A stretch of 6,665 bases of DNA from Pseudomonadota bacterium (GTDB taxonomy: Bacteria; Pseudomonadota; Alphaproteobacteria; Rhizobiales; Rhizobiaceae): positions 1-6,665 of the forward strand of contig JAEYTV010000036.1 in NCBI GenBank assembly GCA_023433855.1, in the 5' to 3' direction. Position 1 is the stretch's first letter. The number at the start of each line of letters is the position of its first letter. A program made the position numbers and the translations under genes. This document shows positions 1 through 5,911 of the stretch, one piece after another. The notes under the pieces are model-generated. The model did not search any database. It was given only the letters and a program-made list of their open reading frames with translations, and was not told the origin of the DNA.

Positions 1-1281
1 GTGGTGCTCTTCTACATCGACCCGCCGCTTGCCGCGCTCATCCTCATCCTGACGCCCCCGGCGGTGGCCTATGCGCTTTACTTCAACCGCCGCATGAACC
101 GGGCGCTGGAGGCGAGCAAGCGCCGGATCGCCGCCGTCAACGAGCGCGTCGAAGATACGTTGTCAGGTATCCGCGTGGTCCAGTCCTTCGCCAACGAGGC
201 ACTGGAGAGACGACGCTTCGCCGAGCAGAACCGGTTGTTCGTCCAGAGCCGCGCCGACGGCTACCGCAGCGAAGCCTGGTTCTCGGTCGGCACGGAAACC
301 TTCGCGCAACTGATCACCGTCCTGGTGATCGTCGTTGGCGGGCTGCGCATTCTGGCTTCCGAGCTCACCGTCGCGGACATGCTGACCTTTCTGCTCTGCG
401 TCGCGGTGCTCGTGGATCCTGTGCAGCGGCTCGCCAACTTCGTCCGCCTCTGGCAGGAGGGATATACCGGCTTCACCCGCGCCATGGAGATCCTCGACGT
501 TGCACCGGACGTGGTCGATCGGGAGGGCGTCCCGGCCATGCCGCTGCCGAAAGGGGAGATCAGCTTCTCGAATGTCACCTTCGGCTATGAAGCCGGCGGC
601 CCTCCGGTCTTCCAAGGACTTTCGCTCACCATCGCGCCCGGCGAGTTCGTCGCGCTGGTCGGCCCGTCCGGCGTTGGCAAGAGCACGCTCTGCGCGCTGA
701 TACCCCGCTTCTACGACGTGCGGTCCGGCGCGATCCGCATCGATGGGGTCGACATCCGCGACGTCACGCTCGCGTCGCTCCGGCGCCACATCGGCGTGGT
801 GCAGCAGGAAGTCTACCTGTTTGCCGGCAGCATCGCCGACAACCTGCGCTACGGTCGCCCGGATGCCACCGATGCCGAGGTGGAGGCGGCGGCGCGCGCC
901 GCCAATGCGCATGACTTCATCATGGCGCTGCCGCACGGCTATGAGACCGATATCGGCCAGCGCGGGGTGAGACTGTCGGGCGGCCAGCGGCAGCGGCTGA
1001 CGATCGCACGCGCCTTCCTCAAGGATCCGGCCATCCTGATCTTCGACGAGGCGACCAGCGCCCTCGACAACGAAAGCGAGCGGGCCGTGCAGCACGCGCT
1101 CCTCGACCTCGCAAGAGGGCGAACGACCCTGGTGATCGCCCATCGCCTGTCGACCGTCCGACATGCAGACCGCATTCTCGTGCTCACCGAGGACGGCATT
1201 GCCGAACAGGGAACGCACGGCGACCTGATGAGAATGGACGGGGTCTATGCCGCCCTTCATCGGGTGCAGGCGAGCATCTGA
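1..1281 (+). CDS. ABC exporter, fused permease/ATP-binding protein (5' partial)
   Basis: This is the C-terminal part of a type I ABC exporter half-transporter (MsbA-like layout), an inner-membrane protein that would dimerise and use ATP to export a substrate that cannot be predicted. The reading frame is open from the first base, so the start lies outside the window. Family members run about 580-600 residues and 426 are visible, so roughly 150-170 residues with the first membrane helices are missing. Visible hydrophobic helices lie near residues 5-28, 101-118 and 124-141, probably TM4 to TM6. The nucleotide-binding domain is complete: Walker A GPSGVGKST at 221-229, Q-loop glutamine at 268/269, signature LSGGQ at 325-329, Walker B ILIFDE ending at D349-E350, D-loop SALD at 353-356 and the switch histidine H381. 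All key residues are intact, so the ATPase should be functional. The GTG at base 1 should not be taken as the true start. The stop TGA is followed by a strong hairpin. Confidence 0.95.
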   Translation: MVLFYIDPPLAALILILTPPAVAYALYFNRRMNRALEASKRRIAAVNERVEDTLSGIRVVQSFANEALERRRFAEQNRLFVQSRADGYRSEAWFSVGTETFAQLITVLVIVVGGLRILASELTVADMLTFLLCVAVLVDPVQRLANFVRLWQEGYTGFTRAMEILDVAPDVVDREGVPAMPLPKGEISFSNVTFGYEAGGPPVFQGLSLTIAPGEFVALVGPSGVGKSTLCALIPRFYDVRSGAIRIDGVDIRDVTLASLRRHIGVVQQEVYLFAGSIADNLRYGRPDATDAEVEAAARAANAHDFIMALPHGYETDIGQRGVRLSGGQRQRLTIARAFLKDPAILIFDEATSALDNESERAVQHALLDLARGRTTLVIAHRLSTVRHADRILVLTEDGIAEQGTHGDLMRMDGVYAALHRVQASI

Positions 1282-1290
1282 CGCTCCCGG

Positions 1291-1331
1291 CTGCGGCCGT
1301 ATCGCCGTCACGGATGGCGTAGCGGCCGCAG
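1291..1331 (+). terminator. GC-rich hairpin after the ABC exporter gene, candidate terminator
   Basis: The 9-base arms CTGCGGCCG (1291-1299) and CGGCCGCAG (1323-1331) are perfectly complementary. Inside them TCGCC/GGCG-type pairing (about 1302-1305 with 1316-1319) can extend the stem after a small internal loop. The hairpin begins 10 bases after the exporter stop codon, where a transcription terminator would be expected. No run of T follows it, so it is not a textbook intrinsic terminator. It could act with Rho or only protect the mRNA 3' end. Confidence 0.45.
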
Positions 1332-1415
1332 CGGTCCGGCCGGCGGCTACCTCCAAAGAGGTTGTTTCACAAGGACGAGGAGCGGCGTATCCTGCCGTTC
1401 GCCTCAGGAGGAGCG

Positions 1416-2225
1416 ATGATGGCCGAGGCGTCCCGGCATGATGCCTGGCAGGCGGGGGAGAGCTACGACCTCTATATGGGCCGGTGGAGCCGTCAGGTCG
1501 CGCCGCATTTCCTCGATTGGCTTGCTCCGGCGTCCGGCCTTGAATGGCTGGAGGTCGGCTGCGGCACCGGGGAACTCACCTCGGCCATCCTCTCCGCCTG
1601 CCGTCCGGCGCATCTGACGGCCGTTGATCCGTCCGAGGGTTTTCTCGACCAGGCCCGCCGCAAGGTGACCGACCGGTGCGCCGAGTTTCGCGTAGGCGAC
1701 GCCCAGGTTCTGGGACTTGCCTCCGACAGCGTGGACATCGCGGTGTCCGGGCTGGTGCTGAATTTCGTGCCGCGCCGCGAGGAAGCGCTGCGGGAAATGG
1801 CGCGGGTGGCGCGGCCGGCCGCTGCCGTCGCCTTCTATGTATGGGATTATCCGGGCGGCGGCGTCGAATTGATGCGCGCCTTCTGGACGGCTGCGGTGGA
1901 TCTCGATCCCGGAGCGCGGGACCTTACCGAGGACCGCCGTTTTCCCTTCTGCACGCGCGACAATCTGGCCCATCTGGCAAGGCAGTCGGGTTGGGTGGAT
2001 GTCGAGGACGAGCGGATCGAGGTCGATACCCGCTTTGCCGATTTCGAGGATTTCTGGCACCCGTTCACGCTGGGGGCCGGACCTGCTCCCGGTTACTGCA
2101 TGAGCCTGCCGCCACACAGGCGCCAGAGGCTGAAGGAGAAGCTTCAGGCCGCTCTGCCTTGCGCAGCCGACGGTGCCATCCCGCTGAAGGCACGCGCCTG
2201 GGCGATCCGCGGACGCGCCGCATGA
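1416..2225 (+). CDS. class I SAM-dependent methyltransferase
   Basis: This is a cytoplasmic methyltransferase of the Methyltransf_11/UbiE-like class I fold, predicted to move a methyl group from S-adenosylmethionine to an unidentified small-molecule acceptor. From the ATG at 1416 it has 269 residues, normal for the family. The N-terminal YDLYMGRWSRQVAPHFLDWL stretch leads into glycine-rich motif I, EVGCGTG at 46-52, which binds SAM. Acidic D71 at the end of strand beta-2 should contact the ribose hydroxyls, and GDA at 94-96 matches the adenine-binding motif. The SGLVLNF strand follows. Two adjacent ATGs (1416 and 1419) follow an AGGAGG ribosome site at 1406-1411; spacing is 4 bases to the first and 7 to the second, so 1419 is equally plausible. 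An upstream in-frame TTG at 1362 lacks comparable support. It is 134 bases from the exporter gene with a hairpin between, so it is probably a separate transcript. The acceptor is unknown. Confidence 0.9.
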   Translation: MMAEASRHDAWQAGESYDLYMGRWSRQVAPHFLDWLAPASGLEWLEVGCGTGELTSAILSACRPAHLTAVDPSEGFLDQARRKVTDRCAEFRVGDAQVLGLASDSVDIAVSGLVLNFVPRREEALREMARVARPAAAVAFYVWDYPGGGVELMRAFWTAAVDLDPGARDLTEDRRFPFCTRDNLAHLARQSGWVDVEDERIEVDTRFADFEDFWHPFTLGAGPAPGYCMSLPPHRRQRLKEKLQAALPCAADGAIPLKARAWAIRGRAA

Positions 2226-2261
2226 GGGCGAGGGCAGTCCGTCGGCCGTGACGGGAAGGGG

Positions 2262-2292
2262 CGGGCGAATGCGTTTCGGCTGCTTCCGCCCG
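2262..2292. terminator. imperfect hairpin in the convergent gap, candidate bidirectional terminator
   Basis: The gap at 2226-2359 separates the convergent methyltransferase and TetR genes and contains no credible gene. CGGGCG (2262-2267) pairs with CGCCCG (2287-2292). The inner AATGC and GCTTC segments can extend the stem with single-base bulges. A wider imperfect pairing, TCGGCCGTGAC (2242-2252) with 2298-2310, surrounds it. There is no T-run on either side, so termination in both directions is inferred from position and foldability only. Confidence 0.3.
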
Positions 2293-2359
2293 GCGGGGTC
2301 ACGGCGCCGAAGCGGCCAACGCGTCAGAAGCCCCCTTGAGGCGGGGCACCCGGGGCCGG

Positions 2360-2989
2360 TCACTTCGAGAATACATCGAGATAGGCCCGACACATGATCA
2401 CCAGTTGCCGGCGCAGATCCTGCGCCACCTCGGCCGAATGACCGCGCTCGAAGGAATTGCGCACCGCGCCGAAGATGACCGTCACGAGTGTCCGGTTAAG
2501 GGATGCGATGTCGGCAAGCCCCTCGTTTGGCGCACTTGCAAGCATGGCCGTGGTTGCCGCATCCGTCCGTTCCGCAAAGGCCGCTATCAAGGCTTCGTTG
2601 TCCATCTCCACGACCGAGCGGTAGAGGGCGCGCGTCACGTCGGGCCGTTCGTTCTTGGCGTGCCAGTAGGCGTCGATCAGCGCCTCCACCATGTCGCCCG
2701 CCTGCCGGCCATGCTGGTTGCGGCATGTCGCCTCGATCCGTTCCGCAAGGATGTCCAGGTAACGCTCGTTGACGGCGTAGATGAGAGCCTGCTTGTGGGG
2801 GAAGTACTGGTACATGGTGCCGACCGACACGCCGGCCCGCTCGGCCACGCGGGTGGTCGTGAGCTGCGAAGGCCCGTCCTTCACCAAAAGCTGAACAGTC
2901 GCCTCGAAAATCGCGTCCACGGTTGCCGAGGCGCGGCGTTGTTGCGGTCTTTTCCGGGGCTTCAAGGCCGGTGGCGTGGCAAGGCTCAA
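2360..2989 (-). CDS. TetR/AcrR-family transcriptional repressor
   Basis: This is a one-component transcription regulator, normally a dimeric repressor released from DNA when a small hydrophobic ligand binds its C-terminal domain. The 209-residue length is typical. After a basic tail (residues 10-19, PRKRPQQRRA) comes the TetR N-terminal fold: the first helix at about 22-38, then the helix-turn-helix TTTRVAERAGVSVGTMYQYF at 44-63, followed by the HKQALI segment. The remaining 140 residues are helical, variable and ligand-specific. The start is TTG at 2989, preceded on the minus strand by GAGGA (2997-3001) 7 bases upstream; there is no ATG before the helix-turn-helix (the first is M59), so the TTG is well supported. 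A GTG at residue 24 would cut the DNA-binding domain. The gene diverges from the SDR gene at 3056 across 66 bases, so it most likely controls that gene and itself. The ligand is unknown. Confidence 0.92.
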   Translation of the reverse strand: MSLATPPALKPRKRPQQRRASATVDAIFEATVQLLVKDGPSQLTTTRVAERAGVSVGTMYQYFPHKQALIYAVNERYLDILAERIEATCRNQHGRQAGDMVEALIDAYWHAKNERPDVTRALYRSVVEMDNEALIAAFAERTDAATTAMLASAPNEGLADIASLNRTLVTVIFGAVRNSFERGHSAEVAQDLRRQLVIMCRAYLDVFSK

Positions 2990-3055
2990 ACGCGAATCCT
3001 CAAACTGAACAATCCTTCATATCATCGGCGCGAACAGGCAAGGAAGGCTTCAGAC
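2990..3055. promoter_or_regulatory. divergent TetR/SDR promoter region with a weak candidate operator
   Basis: The 66 bases must hold both divergent promoters, and the TetR protein would be expected to bind here. The only dyad I see is TGAACAATCCTTCA (3006-3019), with 4-base arms TGAA/TTCA around six bases; this is weak. Ribosome sites are clear on both sides: AGGAAGG (3041-3047) 8 bases before the SDR ATG, and GAGGA on the minus strand 7 bases before the TetR TTG. No convincing -35/-10 pair was found. Confidence 0.4.
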
Positions 3056-3775
3056 ATGAACAATCAACGCGTTGCGCTCGTCACCGGAGGCAACAAGGGC
3101 ATCGGCCTCGAGATCGCGCGCCAACTCGGTCAGGCAGGCGTCACGGTGGTGGTCGGGGCGAGAGACATGGATCGTTGCAATGCGGCAGTCGCCGAACTGA
3201 GGCAACAGGGCATCGACGCATGGCCGCTCCGGCTCGACGTGACCGACCCGGAGAGCATTGCCGCCGCCGCCCGCACGATCGCCGGCACGACAGGTCGTCT
3301 GGATATCCTCGTCAACAATGCCGGCATCTTCGACTTCGCCGACGCGCCGCCGAGCCGCGCATCCGTCGATGCCGTTCGCCGGGTCATGGAAACAAACTTC
3401 ATCGGCGTGCTGTCCGTCACGCAGTCGATGCTGCCGCTGCTGAAGGCCGCGTCGGCCGGGCGCATCGTGAACCTGTCCAGTTCGCTGGGTTCCCTGACAC
3501 TGAACGGCGATCCCGCCTCGACCTACTATTCACAGCAGTTCATCGGCTACAACGCCTCGAAGGCTGCCTTGAACATGCTGACGATCGAGTTGCACGAGGA
3601 ACTGAAGGAGAGTGGCATCGTGGTAAATTCCGTGAGCCCCGGCTTCGTGCGAACGGACCTGACCGGATATGGCGACATGACCCCGGAGGAGGGGGCACGG
3701 CTGCCGGTTCACTATGCCCTGTCGGCGACGACGTCCGGGACCTTCGTCGGCCCGGATGGAACGACGCCCTGGTGA
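3056..3775 (+). CDS. SDR-family NAD(P)-dependent oxidoreductase, carbonyl-reductase-like
   Basis: This 239-residue cytoplasmic enzyme is predicted to interconvert a carbonyl and an alcohol using NAD(P)H. The Rossmann dinucleotide motif TGGNKGIG lies at 10-17. R36 follows the second strand (VVVGARD), which favours NADPH over NADH. D61 (LDVTD) contacts the adenine ring and NNAG is at 87-90. The catalytic tetrad is N114, a serine in the SSS run at 141-143, Y165 and K169 (YNASK). The Ser-Tyr spacing is about 23 residues instead of the usual 12-13, because of an insertion containing LNGDPASTYYSQQF. Together with the short C-terminus ending in GPDG and a final PW, this points to the carbonyl-reductase-like subgroup known from CBR1 and plant menthone or salutaridine reductases. 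The ATG at 3056 has AGGAAGG 8 bases upstream. The open frame extends far upstream through the TetR gene, but that part is antisense. The substrate is unknown. It is probably regulated by the divergent TetR gene. Confidence 0.93.
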   Translation: MNNQRVALVTGGNKGIGLEIARQLGQAGVTVVVGARDMDRCNAAVAELRQQGIDAWPLRLDVTDPESIAAAARTIAGTTGRLDILVNNAGIFDFADAPPSRASVDAVRRVMETNFIGVLSVTQSMLPLLKAASAGRIVNLSSSLGSLTLNGDPASTYYSQQFIGYNASKAALNMLTIELHEELKESGIVVNSVSPGFVRTDLTGYGDMTPEEGARLPVHYALSATTSGTFVGPDGTTPW

Positions 3776-3789
3776 GGCCGACCGACTGG

Positions 3790-3821
3790 AAGCGGGGCAA
3801 TGGGTTTTTGCCTTCACGCTT
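3790..3821 (+). terminator. nested hairpin after the first SDR gene, weak candidate terminator
   Basis: Fifteen bases after the SDR stop, AAGCG (3790-3794) can pair with CGCTT (3817-3821). Inside it GGCAA (3796-3800) can pair with TTGCC (3808-3812) around a 7-base loop. The stem is interrupted and no T-run follows, so this may be a weak terminator or incidental. Confidence 0.25.
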
Positions 3822-3844
3822 GCGGGGCCGCCAGAGAACAGCTA

Positions 3845-3873
3845 AGAGATATACAGTTAAACTGTATATCTCT
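3845..3873. repeat. perfect 29-base inverted repeat, candidate operator of the SnoaL-like gene
   Basis: The left arm AGAGATATACAGTT (3845-3858) and right arm AACTGTATATCTCT (3860-3873) are exact reverse complements, 14 bases each, around a single central A at 3859. The repeat is AT-rich in an otherwise GC-rich window and ends 26 bases before the ATG at 3900, in the position of a promoter-overlapping operator. No T-run follows it, which argues against an intrinsic terminator. CCAGAGA at 3831-3837 is also an exact complement of TCTCTGG at 3869-3875, so an RNA could fold in two alternative ways. TetR and MarR proteins bind dyads of this kind, and both families are encoded nearby. Which protein binds, if any, is inference. 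Confidence 0.6.
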
Positions 3874-3899
3874 GGTGGCTGCTGATCAAAGGGGCGAGC

Positions 3900-4310
3900 A
3901 TGACGATAGGCAACAAGGAGGTGGTTCGCCGCTTCAACATCGATGTGATTCAGAACGGCGATGAGGCTGCATTCAACGCGTTGATGGCGCCGGACTTCAT
4001 CAATCATGCGGCACCGCAGGGGATGCCGAACGGCCCGGACAGCATGTGGAACACCTTCCAGAACATTCTCCGGCCCGCACTGTCGGGCCTGAGGGTGACG
4101 ATCCACGATCAGATCGCCGAGGGGGACAAGGTCACCACCCGCAAGACGATCAGCGGCGTTCACTCTGGCACGCTGGCGGGCATTCCTGCAACGGGACGCG
4201 ACGTCGAGATCGCCGTCATCGATATCGTGCGGGTCCGGGACGGCAGATATGCCGAGCATTGGGGGCTGAACACCCTTTCGAACGTGCTGGCTGCACTATC
4301 GAAGGGGTGA
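3900..4310 (+). CDS. SnoaL-like / ester cyclase family protein (NTF2-like fold)
   Basis: This 136-residue protein matches the SnoaL-like polyketide cyclase/ester cyclase family, small alpha+beta-barrel proteins of the NTF2-like superfamily. Typical features appear in order: the N-terminal helices with NGDEAAFNALMAPDFINHA (19-37), the central LRVTIHDQIAEGDKVTTRKTISGVHSG strands, the PATGRDVEIAVIDIVRVRDGR segment, and the closing EHWG (E119-W121). In SnoaL itself the fold catalyses an aldol cyclisation, but most single-domain bacterial relatives have no known substrate and no polyketide genes are present here, so a cyclase role should not be assumed. The ATG at 3900 is preceded by AGGGG 5 bases upstream. 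The gene lies 124 bases after the SDR gene on the same strand, with the perfect inverted repeat between them. It therefore probably has its own regulated promoter, although read-through is possible. Its last 15 bases overlap the convergent MarR gene. Confidence 0.85.
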   Translation: MTIGNKEVVRRFNIDVIQNGDEAAFNALMAPDFINHAAPQGMPNGPDSMWNTFQNILRPALSGLRVTIHDQIAEGDKVTTRKTISGVHSGTLAGIPATGRDVEIAVIDIVRVRDGRYAEHWGLNTLSNVLAALSKG

Positions 4311-4763
4311 TCCCTCCGTCTGGCAAAGTCGTTCGATGACAGGAATGGCGGCTTCAAGCGTCCGCCTGTCCTCCTCCGACAGCCGTTCCTCTATCAGGGC
4401 GGCGATCTTTGACGTCCGGGCTCGACGGGAGCGGGACAACTCCTCCCGCCCTTTCTCGGTAATTGACAGAAGCTGACTGCGGCCATCCGCCGGATTGGGC
4501 AATCGACGGATCAGCCCTTCAGTTTCGAGCTGCGCGGTTACCAGTCGCATGCTCTGATGCCGGACATTGCGGCAGTTTGCCAATTCGGCGACACTTAGCG
4601 GCCCACCTCTTTCAAGAAGCAGAAGGGTTTCGGACTGGGATGTCGTTGGCGTGTCCGTCTGGCTTCTCACGCCGCGCACGAACCGGCTGAGAGTATCGCG
4701 AAGGCTCTCCGCAAGGATCAGCGCGGTGGCTTGGTGTCCGGAGCCCGTTTCGTCGTTTGCCAT
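4296..4763 (-). CDS. MarR-family transcriptional regulator
   Basis: This is a 155-residue winged-helix DNA-binding protein of the MarR family, usually a homodimer that binds short inverted repeats and lets go on binding phenolic ligands or on oxidation. An N-terminal dimerisation helix (about 12-33) is followed by the helix-turn-helix at about 55-84 (PLSVAELANCRNVRHQSMRL, then the LETEGLIRR helix end). The beta wing carries the family NPADGRS motif at 90-96, then LLSITEKG and the C-terminal dimer helices. C64 lies within the DNA-binding domain; redox sensing by it is possible but not indicated by known OhrR-type positions. I chose the ATG at 4763 because AGGA lies 5 bases upstream on the minus strand. 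An in-frame ATG at 4805, adding 14 residues, has no ribosome site. The gene converges on the SnoaL-like gene and overlaps its end by 15 bases. It lies in the same direction as the AraC gene, 120 bases downstream of it. Its target is unknown. Confidence 0.9.
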   Translation of the reverse strand: MANDETGSGHQATALILAESLRDTLSRFVRGVRSQTDTPTTSQSETLLLLERGGPLSVAELANCRNVRHQSMRLVTAQLETEGLIRRLPNPADGRSQLLSITEKGREELSRSRRARTSKIAALIEERLSEEDRRTLEAAIPVIERLCQTEGSPLR

Positions 4764-4883
4764 CTGCTTCCTGTGCCCTTCCGAACATGGCGTTCCCCCT
4801 GCCATTAACCCAGCGCGTCGCGGAAGTGAAACGGCATGGGCGTCATGGCCCCGTCGCCCTCTCGGCGAAATGAGGTCTCGACC
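4764..4883. other. gap between the AraC and MarR genes
   Basis: The 120 bases upstream of the MarR gene follow the AraC stop codon on the same strand. GGGCG (4838-4842) and CGCCC (4855-4859) can form a short hairpin with a 12-base loop, in position to end AraC transcription. There is no T-run on the minus-strand 3' side. I see no convincing promoter and no gene. Confidence 0.3.
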
Positions 4884-5819
4884 CTAGGCCGCCATCCGAC
4901 CAGCCGTCGCTTCGTTCGGCATGGCATCCTCGCAATATGTTGACGGCGGCATTCCGACAAAGCGGGTGAAGGCGGTGCTGAAGGCGCTCGCGGATCGATA
5001 GCCTATACGCTCGGCTATTTCCTGCAGTCCGAGATCGTCTCTGTGTCTCAGGAGACTTTTGGCCAGGCTCATGCGCCAGGTGATGAGATATTCCTTCGGC
5101 GAGACACCGATCGTGCGGCGGAACCTGTTGAAGAAGACGGAGCGCGACAGCGCGGCCTCGCGGGCCATCTCGTCGACCGTCCAGTCTTTTGTCGGCTGCT
5201 CGTGCAGCAAGCGGATGGCGGTTGCAAGACGGGGATCGCCCAGACCGCGAAGGATGCCGACAGGTGCCGTCTCGCCAGCCACCGAGCGGAGCGCTTCGAG
5301 GAGAAGAACCTCGAGCAAGCGGGCGAGTATCGAGGCCCGCGCCGGTCGTTCCGTGCACGCCTCGTCCGTGACGAGCCGAACAAGGGCGGTAAGCCGACCT
5401 TCATCCCTGATATGAACAAGCTGGGGCAGGAGCCGGACAAGCAGGGCCGCATCGGGTGACGAAAATTCGAAGTGACCGACGAGCAGACGGGCGTTGATCG
5501 GCCCCTCCGGGTTCCCGTGCCTGGTTTCACCCGGCAGCAGGGTAACGGCCAGTGGGTCCCGTCCGTCGCCCTGCGGTCCTTCCGGACCGGACATCGTGAA
5601 TGCGAAGGCCGCCGGGATGAGTACGAAGTCTCCCTCCCTGAGCGTGATCGCTGCGCTGCCCTGAACGGACAACTGGGCCGAACCCTCCAGGATCACGCAG
5701 TAGAAGGGCTGGCCGTTTTCCTCGCGTTCCACCCGCCAGTGACCAGCACCGCTTACAACCTTGGACCGTGGCGCATGGGGCTGGAGAAGCTCTACCATCT
5801 CGGACAGGGGGTCACCCAT
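4884..5819 (-). CDS. AraC-family transcriptional regulator with cupin sensor domain
   Basis: This is a 311-residue regulator, usually an activator that responds to a small molecule. The N-terminal half is a cupin-type sensor domain: residues 3-23 (DPLSEMVELLQPHAPRSKVVS), then beta strands with EENGQPFYCVILEGSAQLSV (33-52) and LREGDFVLIP (60-69). The C-terminal AraC domain spans about 200-297 and has two helix-turn-helix units. The first starts at T214 and includes MAREAALSRSVFFNRFRR (218-235). The second is LQEIAERIGYRSASAFSTAF (265-284), ending in the conserved F-x-x-x-x-G-x-x-P-x-x-Y pattern (F284 to Y295). The ATG at 5819 is chosen because AGGAG lies 6 bases upstream on the minus strand; an in-frame TTG at 5849 would add 10 residues without such support. 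The gene diverges from the SDR gene at 5912 over 92 bases, a common pairing in which the regulator controls the adjacent dehydrogenase. Its effector is unknown. Confidence 0.93.
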   Translation of the reverse strand: MGDPLSEMVELLQPHAPRSKVVSGAGHWRVEREENGQPFYCVILEGSAQLSVQGSAAITLREGDFVLIPAAFAFTMSGPEGPQGDGRDPLAVTLLPGETRHGNPEGPINARLLVGHFEFSSPDAALLVRLLPQLVHIRDEGRLTALVRLVTDEACTERPARASILARLLEVLLLEALRSVAGETAPVGILRGLGDPRLATAIRLLHEQPTKDWTVDEMAREAALSRSVFFNRFRRTIGVSPKEYLITWRMSLAKSLLRHRDDLGLQEIAERIGYRSASAFSTAFTRFVGMPPSTYCEDAMPNEATAGRMAA

Positions 5820-5911
5820 TCCGTACTCCTGATAATGTATTACAGACAAAGCATTATATAAAGTTTCAGATCTCCCTGCTAGCGTTAGATGAGATCAGAA
5901 AAGGAGACATC
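5820..5911. promoter_or_regulatory. AT-rich divergent AraC/SDR promoter region
   Basis: The 92 bases between the divergent starts are AT-rich from 5831 to 5865, unlike the flanking genes. ATAATG (5832-5837) and CATTAT (5852-5857) form a 6-base inverted repeat 14 bases apart. On the minus strand TATAAT at 5858-5853 resembles a -10 box for the AraC gene, and the overlapping plus-strand TTATATAA could serve the SDR gene. No good -35 element was found for either, as expected where an activator is needed. AAGGAG (5901-5906) lies 5 bases before the SDR ATG. Confidence 0.4.

Noticed and set aside
163..1356. Long minus-strand open frame (397 codons) opposite the ABC exporter
   Set aside because: It is a shadow of the GC-rich exporter coding sequence. 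The translation has no recognisable domain, while the plus strand carries all the ABC motifs.
1404..2393. Minus-strand open frame (329 codons) opposite the methyltransferase
   Set aside because: It lacks any family motif and lies antisense to a clear SAM-binding protein. It also runs into the end of the TetR gene, as chance open frames do in GC-rich DNA.
2336..3055. N-terminal extension of the first SDR by 240 codons
   Set aside because: The extension is antisense to the TetR gene and has no domain. The ATG at 3056 has a good ribosome site directly before the Rossmann motif.
3845..3873. Palindrome as an insertion-sequence end or intrinsic terminator
   Set aside because: There is no transposase gene, no second copy and no target duplication in the window. 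There is also no T-run after the stem, so an operator is the better explanation.
2923..3885. Plus-strand open frame (320 codons) in another frame over the first SDR
   Set aside because: Its arginine-rich translation is an out-of-frame shadow of the SDR gene.
3900..4310. SnoaL-like gene as part of a polyketide biosynthetic cluster
   Set aside because: No ketosynthase, acyl carrier protein or other polyketide gene is in the window, and most single SnoaL-like proteins in bacteria occur outside such clusters.
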